Source: Clostridia bacterium (GTDB lineage Bacteria; Bacillota; Clostridia; Lachnospirales; Cellulosilyticaceae). Taken from it: 64,000 bases of DNA. The position numbers were made by a program, and so were the translations under genes. The notes under the pieces are model-generated. The model did not search any database, was not told the origin of the DNA, and was given only the letters and a program-made list of their open reading frames with translations. Of the stretch, positions 17,108 through 26,350 are shown in pieces. The stretch spans positions 35,975 through 99,974 of the forward strand of contig JARBUI010000013.1 of assembly GCA_029239755.1 (NCBI GenBank), given 5' to 3'. Each line of letters opens with the position of its first letter. Within the stretch, counting starts at the first letter, position 1.

Positions 17108-17929
17108 ATGCCTGTAAAAGTTGCCTGTATCCAAACAGCTCCGCTGCTATGCAATAAAGAGGTTAATGTCCAGAAAATGTGTGATTGGATTGATAAGACG
17201 ATGTCTAAATATCCAGGCACTCAGCTGATAGTTTTCCCGGAACTTGCCACAACGGGGTATGAATGCGGCGAAAATTTTAAGGAGCTGGCAGAAGATATCC
17301 AGGATCCTGAAAGCTATTCGATCAAGATTTTAAGGTCTTATGCCTATAAATATCATGTGCATATTGTTTATGGTTTTCCAGAAAGGGATTCCATAAAGAA
17401 TGACATCATTTACAATTCTCAAATACTTATTGATGATGAGGGACAGATTGCAGGAACCTATCAAAAAGTACATTTATTTGATTCGGAAAAGAAATGGTTT
17501 ACACCAGGAGAGACTTATAAGGTGTTTGATACTTGTATAGGAAAGCTGGGACTCTTTATCTGCTATGATGCTTCTTTTCCGGAAGCCGCCAGGATACTGG
17601 CGCTTAAAGGAGCAGATATTTTAATTAACAGCACGAACTGGGAACACCCTACCTTCATTGATATGGAGCTTGTTATGCAGGCCAGAGCTTTTGAAAATAC
17701 TACCTTTCTTATCTGCTGTAACAGGATCGGAAGGGATAAAGATTTATCCTTCTTTGGACATAGTCGAATACTTGACCCACTGGGAGGTGTGCTTACTAAG
17801 CAAGATGATGAAACAGAGGATGTTCTCGCAGCAGATCTTGATTTTGAGAGGATGTCTTATGTCCGAGGCCACTACTATACGATGCTTAGTGAAAGAAGAC
17901 CAGATACATATGGGCTGCTTATACAGTAA
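17108..17929 (+). CDS. Carbon-nitrogen hydrolase (nitrilase superfamily amidase)
   Basis: The 273-residue protein has the complete Glu-Lys-Cys triad: E45 in FPELATTGY, K120 in TYQKVHLF and C152 in LFICYDASFPEAAR. It resembles omega-amidases and N-carbamoyl-amine amidohydrolases, which split amide C-N bonds in the cytoplasm; nitrile activity is rare in this branch. It starts 12 bases after the glucosidase gene with AGGAGGGACTAAAG, so it is in the same operon. An amidase inside a sugar-uptake operon suggests that the imported glycoside carries an amide, carbamoyl or amino group (inference). A terminator follows. Confidence 0.88.
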   Translation: MPVKVACIQTAPLLCNKEVNVQKMCDWIDKTMSKYPGTQLIVFPELATTGYECGENFKELAEDIQDPESYSIKILRSYAYKYHVHIVYGFPERDSIKNDIIYNSQILIDDEGQIAGTYQKVHLFDSEKKWFTPGETYKVFDTCIGKLGLFICYDASFPEAARILALKGADILINSTNWEHPTFIDMELVMQARAFENTTFLICCNRIGRDKDLSFFGHSRILDPLGGVLTKQDDETEDVLAADLDFERMSYVRGHYYTMLSERRPDTYGLLIQ

Positions 17930-18249
17930 TAGCCTCTCACCCTTACAAAATAACCGTTCTAATCTTTAAGTAGTCCGAGGGGCTATTCATAACTCAAATA
18001 TAAAATATAAAGAAAGTCTTAGTGCAGCACTAAGACTTTCTTTAAGTTCGTTATAATATAAAATAGTAAATAGGCAACTTGCTAGATAAAAAAGCATATT
18101 CATTTTAAAGGCTATTTGTTATAATACTCATAAGACTAAGTTTTCCTTAAAGTGACAATTTTTTTATTATTAGAATATTTGAGCAGAGGTTATGAATTTA
18201 TTACTTAAAACTATACATTATTAACGACTTAGACTAAGAGGGTATGTGA
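17928..18249. other. Intergenic region after the amidase operon
   Basis: AATAGCC (17928-17934) and GGCTATT (17981-17987) form an outer inverted repeat, followed by the strong terminator at 18009-18043. Downstream a TATAAT at 18120-18125 may belong to a promoter for the Cache-GGDEF gene, but its -35 box is weak. No gene is seen. Confidence 0.5.
18009..18043 (+). terminator. Terminator of the SnoaL-ABC-GH13-amidase operon
   Basis: AAAGAAAGTCTTAGTG pairs perfectly with CACTAAGACTTTCTTT around CAG, a 16-bp stem whose 3' arm is T-rich. It separates the operon from the c-di-GMP genes. Confidence 0.85.
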
Positions 18250-20790
18250 ATGAATCATATAATTAAAAGATTTTATATTGTTGGATTGGTTGTTGTGATT
18301 ACAATAGCACTTGGTATGTTTATAGAATACAGTTTTTTTGAAAAAATAATTAAAGAGGAACTTCAAACAAATATTTCATTAAAAGGAGAGCATATTGCAA
18401 GTGTGATTAGCAGCAGGCTGGCTCAAAAAGGGCAGGTGATAACTGCTGCTGCTGCTTATGCTGCTATTGAAAGAGAAGACGAAAAGATACTTTTATTCTT
18501 TAAAGAACTTATGAAAAACAATCCGACATTTTCACCTATCTATTTTGGAACGCCTGAAAATAAGATGATTAATGGAGGGGATTGGATACCACCACAAACC
18601 TATGATTTAAGAAGACGCCCGTGGTATAAAAAAGCTTTGCAGGAAAATAAACGCATTTACACCGAAGCATTCTTAGATGCATCAGAAGATCAATATATCA
18701 TAACTATAGCTCAGCCTGTCTATGATTCCAATAGTCAGCTTTTAGGAGTGGCTGCAGGAGATATTTCTATCCAAGGGATACTTGAATTGGTAGAAGATCA
18801 AAAAATATCTCATTATGGCTATTCATTTTTAATAGATGGCAAGGGAAATATATTAGCCCATCCTCATTTAAAATATGAAGCATTTGATGGACCTATTAAT
18901 ATTAGAGATATTTCTCACACGCTTGCCATATCAATGCTTCAAAATAAAGCAGGGATAATGCCCATTAAGCTGGAGGGACTGGATGGCTATGCAGCTTATC
19001 AGCCTATTGAGGGTACCAGTTGGATTATTGGAAGCTTTATCCCAATGAACGAGTATATAGATACCGAAAAACAACTTTTAATCATTTTTTTGATAACAAT
19101 AGTATGTGCTTTCTTGATTTTTGCTGTTTTAGTGACAGATCAGAGAAAACATATTATAGGTCCTATAGTTGCATTTGATAAAGATATCAAATTAATTTCA
19201 CCTGGGAAAAATATCAGTTATCGTCTTCCGCTTGAAAAAAAAGATCCTTTTATTATTTTAAGGGAATCTATTAATGCTATGCTTGAAAAAACTCAAGATT
19301 ATTTTAGACAGCTTGTAGAAAGCCAAGAGGAGTATATGGCTTCAAATGAAGAACTTTCAGCGGCTCTGCAGCAGTTGATAGCTATTGAAATAGAGCTTAG
19401 GGAAAGTGAAGAGAAGAATAAAGCTATTGTGAATGCATTACCGGACATTATTTTTAGACTGAACGAAGAAGGGCGGTTCTTAGACTGTCAAGCCAGTGAT
19501 GAAATGCAGCTTCTATTTAGGAAAGAAGACTTTTTGGGGAAATACTTAAGTGAGATTATGCCAGAGCCTATTGCAGTTATGGGCATGGATTATATTCTGC
19601 AAGCATTAAAAAAAGATCAGCTGCAGGTTTTTGAATATAGCCTAGAGCTTCAAGGTGAAATAAATCATTTTGAGATGCGGATAGTTAAAGTTAAAGAAAA
19701 TGAAGTAATTGCAATAACCAGAAATATCACAGAACAAAAAAAGAATTTGCTCCATATAGAATACCTTAGTTACCATGATCAGCTTACTGGTCTTTATAAT
19801 AGGAGATTTTTAGAAGGATTGTTGAGGAAGCTTGAAGAAGAGCAGCATCTTCCGTTTACAATGGCAATGGTTGATGTTAATGGATTAAAGCTGACAAATG
19901 ATGCTTTTGGCCACATAGCGGGAGATGAGTTATTAAAAAAGGTAGCTGAAATCTTAACTAAAGAATGTCGAACCGAGGATGTGATAGTGAGAAGCGGCGG
20001 GGATGAATTTATCATCGTACTGCCAAAAACAGCTCATGAAGAAACAGAGAAAATTATGAAACGCATTTATGAAGCTGTAAGAAATAAAAGTATCGGGCAG
20101 ATTCTGATTTCTGTATCTATTGGTTGGGAAACTAGATATACAATGGATCAGTCTATAAAAGATATTATTATAAAGTCTGAAGAACACATGTATCGAAAAA
20201 AGTTGACTGAAACCCAAAGTGTACGAAATGAAACGATTAAAATCATCACTAAAACACTAAACGAAAAGAATGAGAGAGAGAGAATTCATTCTGAGAAAGT
20301 CAGCATTCTCTGTAAGCAAATTGGAGTAGCTATGAATTTAGACTATGAAATGATTAAGGAAATTGAGATAGCAGGGTTAATGCATGACATTGGTAAAATT
20401 GCGATTAATGAAAGTTTGCTAAACAAACCAGGACAATTAACAGAGATAGAATATAATGAAATTAAAAAGCACCCAGAAAGCGGCTATCAAATATTAAAAT
20501 CAGTAGATAGATATTCATCTCTAGCTGAGTATGTACTTAGCCATCATGAAAGATGGGATGGGCTAGGATACCCTCGGGGATTAAGCGGGAAAGATATACC
20601 TCTCATTGCAAGAATTATAACCATTGCAGATGCTTACGAGGCAATGACAGCAGACAGGTCCTATAGAAAGGGAATGAGTAGCGTGGCTGCTATAGAAGAG
20701 TTAAAAAAGAATGCTGGAACGCAGTTTGACCCAGAGATTGTGGAACTCTTTGTTAATGTAATAGAAAAAACGAATGCAAAATTTTCTTAA
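18250..20790 (+). CDS. Cache-PAS-GGDEF-HD-GYP c-di-GMP signalling protein
   Basis: The 846-residue protein has an N-terminal membrane helix (about 10-30), an extracellular double-Cache sensor (about 40-265, with RRRPWYKKALQ and EAFLDASEDQYIITIAQPVYD), a second helix (about 273-295), a PAS domain (about 390-500), a GGDEF domain with the active motif RSGGDEF near residue 580, and an HD-GYP domain with MHDIGKI near 710 and HHERWDGLGYP near 765. Both output domains keep catalytic motifs, so it could both make and degrade c-di-GMP in response to a small external ligand. Such hybrids are often biased to one activity. The neighbouring gene, 12 bases on, is another Cache-HD-GYP protein. Confidence 0.93.
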   Translation: MNHIIKRFYIVGLVVVITIALGMFIEYSFFEKIIKEELQTNISLKGEHIASVISSRLAQKGQVITAAAAYAAIEREDEKILLFFKELMKNNPTFSPIYFGTPENKMINGGDWIPPQTYDLRRRPWYKKALQENKRIYTEAFLDASEDQYIITIAQPVYDSNSQLLGVAAGDISIQGILELVEDQKISHYGYSFLIDGKGNILAHPHLKYEAFDGPINIRDISHTLAISMLQNKAGIMPIKLEGLDGYAAYQPIEGTSWIIGSFIPMNEYIDTEKQLLIIFLITIVCAFLIFAVLVTDQRKHIIGPIVAFDKDIKLISPGKNISYRLPLEKKDPFIILRESINAMLEKTQDYFRQLVESQEEYMASNEELSAALQQLIAIEIELRESEEKNKAIVNALPDIIFRLNEEGRFLDCQASDEMQLLFRKEDFLGKYLSEIMPEPIAVMGMDYILQALKKDQLQVFEYSLELQGEINHFEMRIVKVKENEVIAITRNITEQKKNLLHIEYLSYHDQLTGLYNRRFLEGLLRKLEEEQHLPFTMAMVDVNGLKLTNDAFGHIAGDELLKKVAEILTKECRTEDVIVRSGGDEFIIVLPKTAHEETEKIMKRIYEAVRNKSIGQILISVSIGWETRYTMDQSIKDIIIKSEEHMYRKKLTETQSVRNETIKIITKTLNEKNERERIHSEKVSILCKQIGVAMNLDYEMIKEIEIAGLMHDIGKIAINESLLNKPGQLTEIEYNEIKKHPESGYQILKSVDRYSSLAEYVLSHHERWDGLGYPRGLSGKDIPLIARIITIADAYEAMTADRSYRKGMSSVAAIEELKKNAGTQFDPEIVELFVNVIEKTNAKFS

Positions 20791-20802
20791 GGGGCGTATG
20801 GG

Positions 20803-22476
20803 ATGATTAAAATCAGTGTAAAAACCAAAATTATTTTTCTAATTGTCTTTGCCATACTTGCCTCAAATGTTTTTTTAGGCTATTTAAACTATAGAGATTC
20901 TGAAAGTCTTGCCATTGATATCATCAAGAAGAAGAATGAAGAAGAGCTCATGAACATCAGTGAATATTACTTTAATAAACTAATATTTGATATGGAATAT
21001 ATTGTAAACTACTGGTCCAATTCACCGAATATTATTGGATATAACAAATCTGCATCTGCCCCCAAAATAGTCAATTACATACCGGAAGATTTTAATTTGA
21101 TTCATAATGAGTGGCTGGGGCTGACACACTCTATGCATGATATCACGTGGCTTTACTATGCACTGGAGTCAGACGGGTCTATTTATATAGCACCTATTGA
21201 TGAAAGTATGCCGGAGGATTATGATGCAAGGACCAAAGAATGGTATCAGGGGACTGTTAAGCAGGCGGGTAAAATTTTCTGGACCGAGCCTTACTTAGAT
21301 TCAGGAGACTCAGGAAAGATTCTTCAGACTGTTTCTAAAGCTGTTTATGAGAGAGGAATCTTAAAGGGTGTCATTGGTCTTGATATTGAGCTTGAAAAGT
21401 TCACAGAAATCATCAACAACTTAAGCTTTGCAAAAGACGCCAATATCTTTTTAGTTAATCAAAACAATGAAGTTATTGCACATAATTCCGATAATGTTCA
21501 ATTTTTTACTCAGAACTTTATTCAAAATATAAATCAAAGTTTATTCACTGAGATTAAAGCAGTAAGTAGAGATAAGTATATTGTTTCATGGACACCGCTG
21601 AGTATTAATCATTGGAAGCTTATAGCTATTACAAAAACAGCTTTTGAAGCAGATTTACTTGTGATGAAAACAAGAATTACCTTGATAGTTTTAGGGACAA
21701 GTCTATTAAGCGTTTTATTTGCTTTTTTAGGTTCTAAAAACTTACTTAAGCCACTCAATCGATTGATTGCTATCACTGAGGAGGTCGCAAAAGGGAATTT
21801 AAATACTCGTTCAGTAATAAATTCCAATGACGAATTTTCAGCTCTGTCTAAGAGCTTTAATAATATGCTGGATCAGATCAATCAGTTAATGAAGGAGAGG
21901 GATGAGAACTATATCAAAACGGTAAAGGCGCTTGCAAATGCTATTGAAGCCTCTGATGAATACACCAGAGGCCATTGCGACCGTGTGGGGACAATCTCCA
22001 AAAAGTTAATGGACAAGCTAGGTTTACCGGAAAAGCAAAGAGCTCAGTTAGAATTTGCTTGTATTCTGCATGATATTGGCAAGATTGGCATTCCAGAAGC
22101 CGTTTTAAATAAGCCTGACAGATTAACTGCTGAGGAATATGAACTCATTAAAGAGCACCCTGTGATTGGTTATGATATGATAAAGGAAATTGAGTTTTTA
22201 AAGGAATCGGCTGAAATTTTACTGCAGCATCATGAGCGTATTGACGGCAAGGGATATCCCTATCATTTAACGGATCATCAAATACGTATTGAGGCTAAGA
22301 TATTAGCTGTAGCGGATACTTATGATGCCATGTCCAGCTTCCGTATTTATAAGTCAGACGTCTTGACAAGTCAAAAGATTGTAGAAGAACTCATAAACAG
22401 TAAAGGCAAACAACTTGATGCACGTATTGTAGAGGCCTTGCTTGAGCTGATACAGAATAATGAGCTGAATGCATGA
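20803..22476 (+). CDS. Cache-HAMP-HD-GYP c-di-GMP phosphodiesterase
   Basis: The 557-residue protein has membrane helices at about 8-26 and 283-303 flanking a Cache sensor (DARTKEWYQGTVKQAGKIFW, EPYLDSGDSGKILQTVSKAV). A HAMP linker (KPLNRLIAITEEVAKGNLNT) and an HD-GYP domain follow: HCDRV near 390, LHDIGKIGIPE near 422, HHERIDGKGYP near 475. HD-GYP enzymes hydrolyse c-di-GMP. There is no GGDEF domain, so this is a dedicated degrader, complementing the hybrid upstream. The 12-base gap and an AAGGGGC ribosome binding site indicate co-transcription. Confidence 0.93.
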   Translation: MIKISVKTKIIFLIVFAILASNVFLGYLNYRDSESLAIDIIKKKNEEELMNISEYYFNKLIFDMEYIVNYWSNSPNIIGYNKSASAPKIVNYIPEDFNLIHNEWLGLTHSMHDITWLYYALESDGSIYIAPIDESMPEDYDARTKEWYQGTVKQAGKIFWTEPYLDSGDSGKILQTVSKAVYERGILKGVIGLDIELEKFTEIINNLSFAKDANIFLVNQNNEVIAHNSDNVQFFTQNFIQNINQSLFTEIKAVSRDKYIVSWTPLSINHWKLIAITKTAFEADLLVMKTRITLIVLGTSLLSVLFAFLGSKNLLKPLNRLIAITEEVAKGNLNTRSVINSNDEFSALSKSFNNMLDQINQLMKERDENYIKTVKALANAIEASDEYTRGHCDRVGTISKKLMDKLGLPEKQRAQLEFACILHDIGKIGIPEAVLNKPDRLTAEEYELIKEHPVIGYDMIKEIEFLKESAEILLQHHERIDGKGYPYHLTDHQIRIEAKILAVADTYDAMSSFRIYKSDVLTSQKIVEELINSKGKQLDARIVEALLELIQNNELNA

Positions 22477-22525
22477 TATGATTTTGTATGTTTGGGAGAT
22501 AAGTTTAAATGGAGGGGATTTATAA

Positions 22526-23131
22526 ATGAATATTTTAAGTAACGGTTATAACAAGACAATACCACAAGAGTTTGCATGGATTAATGAGCCTTTAGATTAT
22601 AGTTTTGATGAGGACAGGCTTACAGTTAATACACCGCCCGCATCAGATTTTTTTAGAGACCCAGCTGGTAAGGTTATTAAAGATACTGCGCCTTATTTAT
22701 ATGCAGTCATTGAAGGGGATTTCGTTCTAACAGCCAAAGTAGATGTTGAAATGATTGCAGAGTATGATTCAGGTTGTTTGATGGTGATGCAGGATGAAAT
22801 GCATTGGGCAAAGGTATGCTATGAATATATAAAAGGCATACCAACTATTGTGAGCGTAGTTACGAAAGATACCTCTGATGATTGTATCTCTTCTAAAGTT
22901 GGTTCTAGTAAACCCTATCTAAAGATTCAAAGGGCAGGTAATTGTTTTGGCTTTCATTATTCTCTAGATGGCATGACATGGGAAATGGTGAGATATTTTA
23001 AGATGAATGCAGCTGGAGCAATAAAAGCTGGTGTCGTTTCTCAAAGTCCTATTGGACAAGGATGTCGGGTGGTATTTGAACAATTAGAGTTAGAAAAAAG
23101 AAGAGTTGAGGACGTAAGGCTAGTTGACTAA
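22526..23131 (+). CDS. DUF1349 domain protein
   Basis: The 201-residue cytoplasmic protein matches the DUF1349 beta-sandwich family: FAWINEPLDYSFDEDRLTVNTPPASDFFRDPAG, the strand FVLTAKVDVEMIAEYDSGCLMVM, WAKVCYEY, and FHYSLDGMTWEMVRYF near the end. The fold is concanavalin-like and may bind carbohydrate, but no enzyme activity is established. A strong TGGAGGGG precedes the ATG. It is 50 bases after the HD-GYP gene, may be co-transcribed, and ends at a strong terminator. Confidence 0.8.
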   Translation: MNILSNGYNKTIPQEFAWINEPLDYSFDEDRLTVNTPPASDFFRDPAGKVIKDTAPYLYAVIEGDFVLTAKVDVEMIAEYDSGCLMVMQDEMHWAKVCYEYIKGIPTIVSVVTKDTSDDCISSKVGSSKPYLKIQRAGNCFGFHYSLDGMTWEMVRYFKMNAAGAIKAGVVSQSPIGQGCRVVFEQLELEKRRVEDVRLVD

Positions 23132-23181
23132 GGACTATAGAGTACCTAGGTATTCTTTACAAGAAATAAATATAAGTTGAA

Positions 23182-23228
23182 CCCTCTATGCTTATAGAAT
23201 TTAACGATAAGCATAGAGGGCTTTTTTT
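23182..23228 (+). terminator. Strong rho-independent terminator
   Basis: CCCTCTATGCTTAT pairs perfectly with ATAAGCATAGAGGG and is followed by CTTTTTTT. It closes the forward DUF1349 transcript; the convergent MFS gene ends at 23289. Confidence 0.92.
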
Positions 23229-23288
23229 ATTCTCACCTTCAAATCTATAGGATTGATTTATAGAAACTATTTGCTGATAGTTATGTAT

Positions 23289-24497
23289 TTAAATATTTTG
23301 CACCTTAAATGCCACATAGAGATTAACAAAGGATAAAGCGGCTGCTAAGAAGAATATGTACTGAGGTCCCCAGTACGTCCAAACAATACCTCCTAAAAAA
23401 GCACAGGTGATTGAAACCACATGGTCAATACTGAGGCCTAGAGACAGCGTTGGGGTTACGTCGGAAGGATCTACAGCGATCGTGCGCAGATAAATACTTC
23501 TTACCATTCCTAACTGAGTGGACATTCTATCCAGGATAAATAGGGCATAGGCGAAAAACACTGGAAGACCGACAACAGCTAATTTACCTGAAAAGAATCC
23601 TGCACTTAAGAGTCCATAAACCAAATATACACCAATAAAGGAGAGTGCATCTGCATACAAAATGGCTTTTATCCCAAAGCGGTCTAGCCACCTGCCGATG
23701 GCTGGAATAAAGAAAATACCTACAAAAGAACCTATCATTCCAAGAATAGCCAAAGTGTCTGCACCTTTACCCATTAATTCAATGAGAACCCAAGGACCGT
23801 AGACAATCATCATCTGTTTTTGTACCCCAAACATAACAACTAATATGTAATAATACTTATATTCTTTTCTAAAAATAAACTTAACTTTCTTATTGCTTCT
23901 TATATTTTCGTGGACATTGCGTTCTAGTGCGAACATAAGAAGGAACACAATGAAAAGAAGCAGAGCGGAAATAATAAAGATCCATTTTGTTTTTGTCGTA
24001 AAACTAAAAAACCCTACTCTAAAACCAATGAATGTAACAAGGCTGCCTAACATTGCAAACATCGTAGTTACGCCTTTGAACTGTCCCATTCTTTTGCCTA
24101 AATGGCCCTCTTCAATTAAAGACATACCGATACTGTCCTGAAGAGGCATAAATAAATGCATCCCCATAGAATTAATAAAAATAAAAATAAGCATTACTGA
24201 AAAGCTTGGTGTGAAAAACCCCAAAGTTGCAATACCAATAATGCTTAAAAGTTGTGCGATCATTGAAAGGCGAATATCTGGCAAAAAAGAAAGCCCTGCT
24301 ACAACAAAAATAACTAATACACCAGGGAGCTCTCTTGGGAACTCAATGAATCCTCTCTCAAACGCTGTAGCATTATAAGCGTCTTTAAAATAGTTAGAGA
24401 TGACATCGTTGCTGAGGCCAAGGCCTAAAGCTGTTAAGGCAAGAATGCATAAGTAAATCAACATGCCTTTGTCTATTGTTTTTAACCTTCTAATCAT
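23289..24497 (-). CDS. MFS transporter
   Basis: The protein of about 402 residues has 11-12 hydrophobic helices and MFS-like inter-helix segments (GRWLDRFGIKAILYAD in the second half, RMGQFKGVTTMFAMLG in the first). The long loop between halves (ERNVHENIRSNKKVKFIFRKEYKYYY) is basic, as in cytoplasmic MFS linkers. ATG 24497 has AAAGAGGG seven bases upstream; the open frame reaches 24527 without a better site. It lies divergent from the alcohol dehydrogenase gene with about 190 bases between. The substrate is unknown; multidrug or sugar efflux are both possible. Confidence 0.82.
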   Translation of the reverse strand: MIRRLKTIDKGMLIYLCILALTALGLGLSNDVISNYFKDAYNATAFERGFIEFPRELPGVLVIFVVAGLSFLPDIRLSMIAQLLSIIGIATLGFFTPSFSVMLIFIFINSMGMHLFMPLQDSIGMSLIEEGHLGKRMGQFKGVTTMFAMLGSLVTFIGFRVGFFSFTTKTKWIFIISALLLFIVFLLMFALERNVHENIRSNKKVKFIFRKEYKYYYILVVMFGVQKQMMIVYGPWVLIELMGKGADTLAILGMIGSFVGIFFIPAIGRWLDRFGIKAILYADALSFIGVYLVYGLLSAGFFSGKLAVVGLPVFFAYALFILDRMSTQLGMVRSIYLRTIAVDPSDVTPTLSLGLSIDHVVSITCAFLGGIVWTYWGPQYIFFLAAALSFVNLYVAFKVQNI

Positions 24498-24612
24498 TTT
24501 TTTACCCTCTTTTCTTAAACTATCCAATCATAATATAACACGATATAAAGGTGGCATAAAGATTTTTGTGGTCTAATAGTATATTTAATGTAACTATATA
24601 ACACAAATGTAA

Positions 24613-24645
24613 CTACTTTAAATAGTATATTTGAAATGCTATAAT
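24613..24645 (+). promoter_or_regulatory. HxlR-type operator and promoter of the alcohol dehydrogenase gene
   Basis: The 17-mer CTACTTTAAATAGTATA (24613-24629) contains the palindrome TACT-N6-AGTA and recurs exactly in the HxlR promoter at 26351-26367. It overlaps the weak -35 position of a promoter whose -10 is TATAAT (24640-24645). Partial repeats lie upstream: TAATAGTATATTT at 24574 and AATGTAACTA twice between 24587 and 24615. Confidence 0.75.
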
Positions 24646-24684
24646 TTTAGTAGTAAGCATTATAAGTAAGAAAGAGGTGCGATT

Positions 24685-25866
24685 ATGAATAATTTTGAAT
24701 TCTATTCTCCTACAAAGGTTATATTTGGCAAGAATGTGGAAAACAATGTAGGTGCTGAGGTTAAGGCATGGGGAGGAACTAAAGTTCTCGTACACTTCGG
24801 CGGATCAAGTGCAAAAACAAGTGGACTGCTTGAGACAGCAGAGGCTTCGCTTAGGGCAGCTGGAATTGACTATGTGCTGCTAGGCGGCGTTGTACCAAAT
24901 CCTCGGCTTGCACTAGTTAATGAAGGAATCGCATTATGCCGCAGCGAAGGTGTTGATTTTATTCTCGCTGTAGGCGGGGGCAGTGTAATAGACTCTGCTA
25001 AGGCTATTGCATTAGGTGTGAAATATGACGGAGATGTATGGGACTTCTATGATGGCCTTGCAGAGCCAAAAGCAGCCCTTCCTACAGCAAATATTCTGAC
25101 ACTGGCCGCAGCCGGAAGTGAAACAAGTGAGCATACAGTTATCACTAACGAGAATGGATGGATCAAAAAGGGTTACGGACATACGCTGTGCCGCCCTAAA
25201 TTTACAATGATGAACCCTGAACTTACCTATACACTCCCAGCATATCAGACTGCCTGCGGAATAGTCGATATTATGATGCATACATTGGATCGCTATTTTT
25301 CACCTGGCGGCTGTAATGAAATGACAGATCGTATTGCTGAGGATGTTCTTAAGACAGTCATCCAGTTCGGCAGAATCGCTATGAAGAATCCAGTAAGCTA
25401 TGATGCCCGTTCTGAAATTATGTGGGCAGGCAGTCTTTCACATAATGACCTTACAGGACTTGGCAGAGCTGGGGACTGGGCACCTCATCAGCTTGAGCAT
25501 GAGCTAAGTGGGTACTTTGATGTTGCCCATGGGGCAGGGCTTGCTGCAGTTTGGGGGGCATGGGCTCGTTATGTTTATAAAGCAGATATTATGCGTTTTG
25601 TGCGTTATGGTATGAATGTGTGGGGCCTCCCTATGAATTATGAGAATCCTGAGGAAACAGCTCTTGAAGCTATCCGTGTAACAGAGGAGTATTTCACATC
25701 CATTGGCATGCCAATAACAATCACTGAGCTTGTTGGTAAGGAAATATCTGATGAGGTTATTGCAGAACTTACTGAAAAATGCACATTCTTTGGCACTCGT
25801 ACAATTGGTGGGCTTGTTATTCTTGATAAGGCAGAAATTGCGGATATTTATAAGGCGGCTAGATAA
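24685..25866 (+). CDS. Iron-containing alcohol dehydrogenase (butanol dehydrogenase-like)
   Basis: The 393-residue protein is a standard-length group III (iron) alcohol dehydrogenase: FYSPTKVIFGKN at the start, the NAD(P) loop AVGGGSVIDSAKAIALG, and metal ligands in CGIVDIMMHTLDRYF (Asp, His), APHQLEHEL (His) and DVAHGAGLA (His). It resembles BdhA/YqhD-type enzymes that reduce aldehydes with NADPH. Its promoter shares an exact operator with the neighbouring HxlR regulator, so it is probably induced by an electrophile or aldehyde (inference). AAAGAGGTG precedes the ATG. It ends at a two-way terminator shared with the HxlR gene. Confidence 0.92.
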   Translation: MNNFEFYSPTKVIFGKNVENNVGAEVKAWGGTKVLVHFGGSSAKTSGLLETAEASLRAAGIDYVLLGGVVPNPRLALVNEGIALCRSEGVDFILAVGGGSVIDSAKAIALGVKYDGDVWDFYDGLAEPKAALPTANILTLAAAGSETSEHTVITNENGWIKKGYGHTLCRPKFTMMNPELTYTLPAYQTACGIVDIMMHTLDRYFSPGGCNEMTDRIAEDVLKTVIQFGRIAMKNPVSYDARSEIMWAGSLSHNDLTGLGRAGDWAPHQLEHELSGYFDVAHGAGLAAVWGAWARYVYKADIMRFVRYGMNVWGLPMNYENPEETALEAIRVTEEYFTSIGMPITITELVGKEISDEVIAELTEKCTFFGTRTIGGLVILDKAEIADIYKAAR

Positions 25867-25883
25867 AGCCTTTAAAGTATAAC

Positions 25884-25915
25884 AAAAGCAGGTTCTCTTG
25901 TGAGAACCTGCTTTT
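25884..25915. terminator. Bidirectional terminator
   Basis: AAAAGCAGGTTCTC pairs with GAGAACCTGCTTTT around TTGT. It lies between the convergent alcohol dehydrogenase and HxlR genes; the A and T runs on both sides allow use in either direction. Confidence 0.88.
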
Positions 25916-25961
25916 GTCTGGCTATTGACTAACCCACGCGCAATGTTTTACTTGGATACAT

Positions 25962-26294
25962 TTATTCGCCCCAGGCAGCACCCCAAAGCTTCATCGCTTT
26001 AACGATAGGTTTAATACTCTGACCTTTTTCAGTAAGCGAGTATTCTACAGTAGGAGGGATCGTTGCATGAGCCTCTCTGACTAAAATGCCTTTGCTTTCC
26101 AACTGTTTAAGTCTCTCTGTTAACGTTTTAGGGCTGATCCCATCAAGGGATTTTCGAAGTTCTCCAAATCTTTTTTTTCCTTCAAATAAATCTCTTAGAA
26201 TTAAAAAAGTCCACTTGCCCTCAAGTACATCTAAAGCTTTTTCAATGGAGCATTCAACACTTGGCGGACAATCATTCTTATTTTCAATTGACAT
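25962..26294 (-). CDS. HxlR-family winged-helix regulator
   Basis: The 110-residue protein shows the HxlR signature CSIEKALDVLEGKWTFLILRDLFEGKKRFGELRK..GISPKTLTERLKQLESKGILVREAH, followed by VEYSLTEKGQSI. Two N-terminal cysteines (C9, C15) are present; C15 matches the conserved redox or electrophile-sensing Cys of HxlR, YodB and HypR. GGAGG precedes the ATG by six bases. Its own promoter overlaps an operator identical to that of the alcohol dehydrogenase gene, so it most likely autoregulates and controls that gene. Confidence 0.92.
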   Translation of the reverse strand: MSIENKNDCPPSVECSIEKALDVLEGKWTFLILRDLFEGKKRFGELRKSLDGISPKTLTERLKQLESKGILVREAHATIPPTVEYSLTEKGQSIKPIVKAMKLWGAAWGE

Positions 26295-26350
26295 TTACGG
26301 CCTCCAAGGAAAATTAGTTTATTTAGTATAATTATGTAATGAAAATATAG

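Noticed and set aside
25012..25281. Reverse open frame inside the alcohol dehydrogenase gene
   Set aside because: It is a shadow of a complete, motif-rich enzyme gene.
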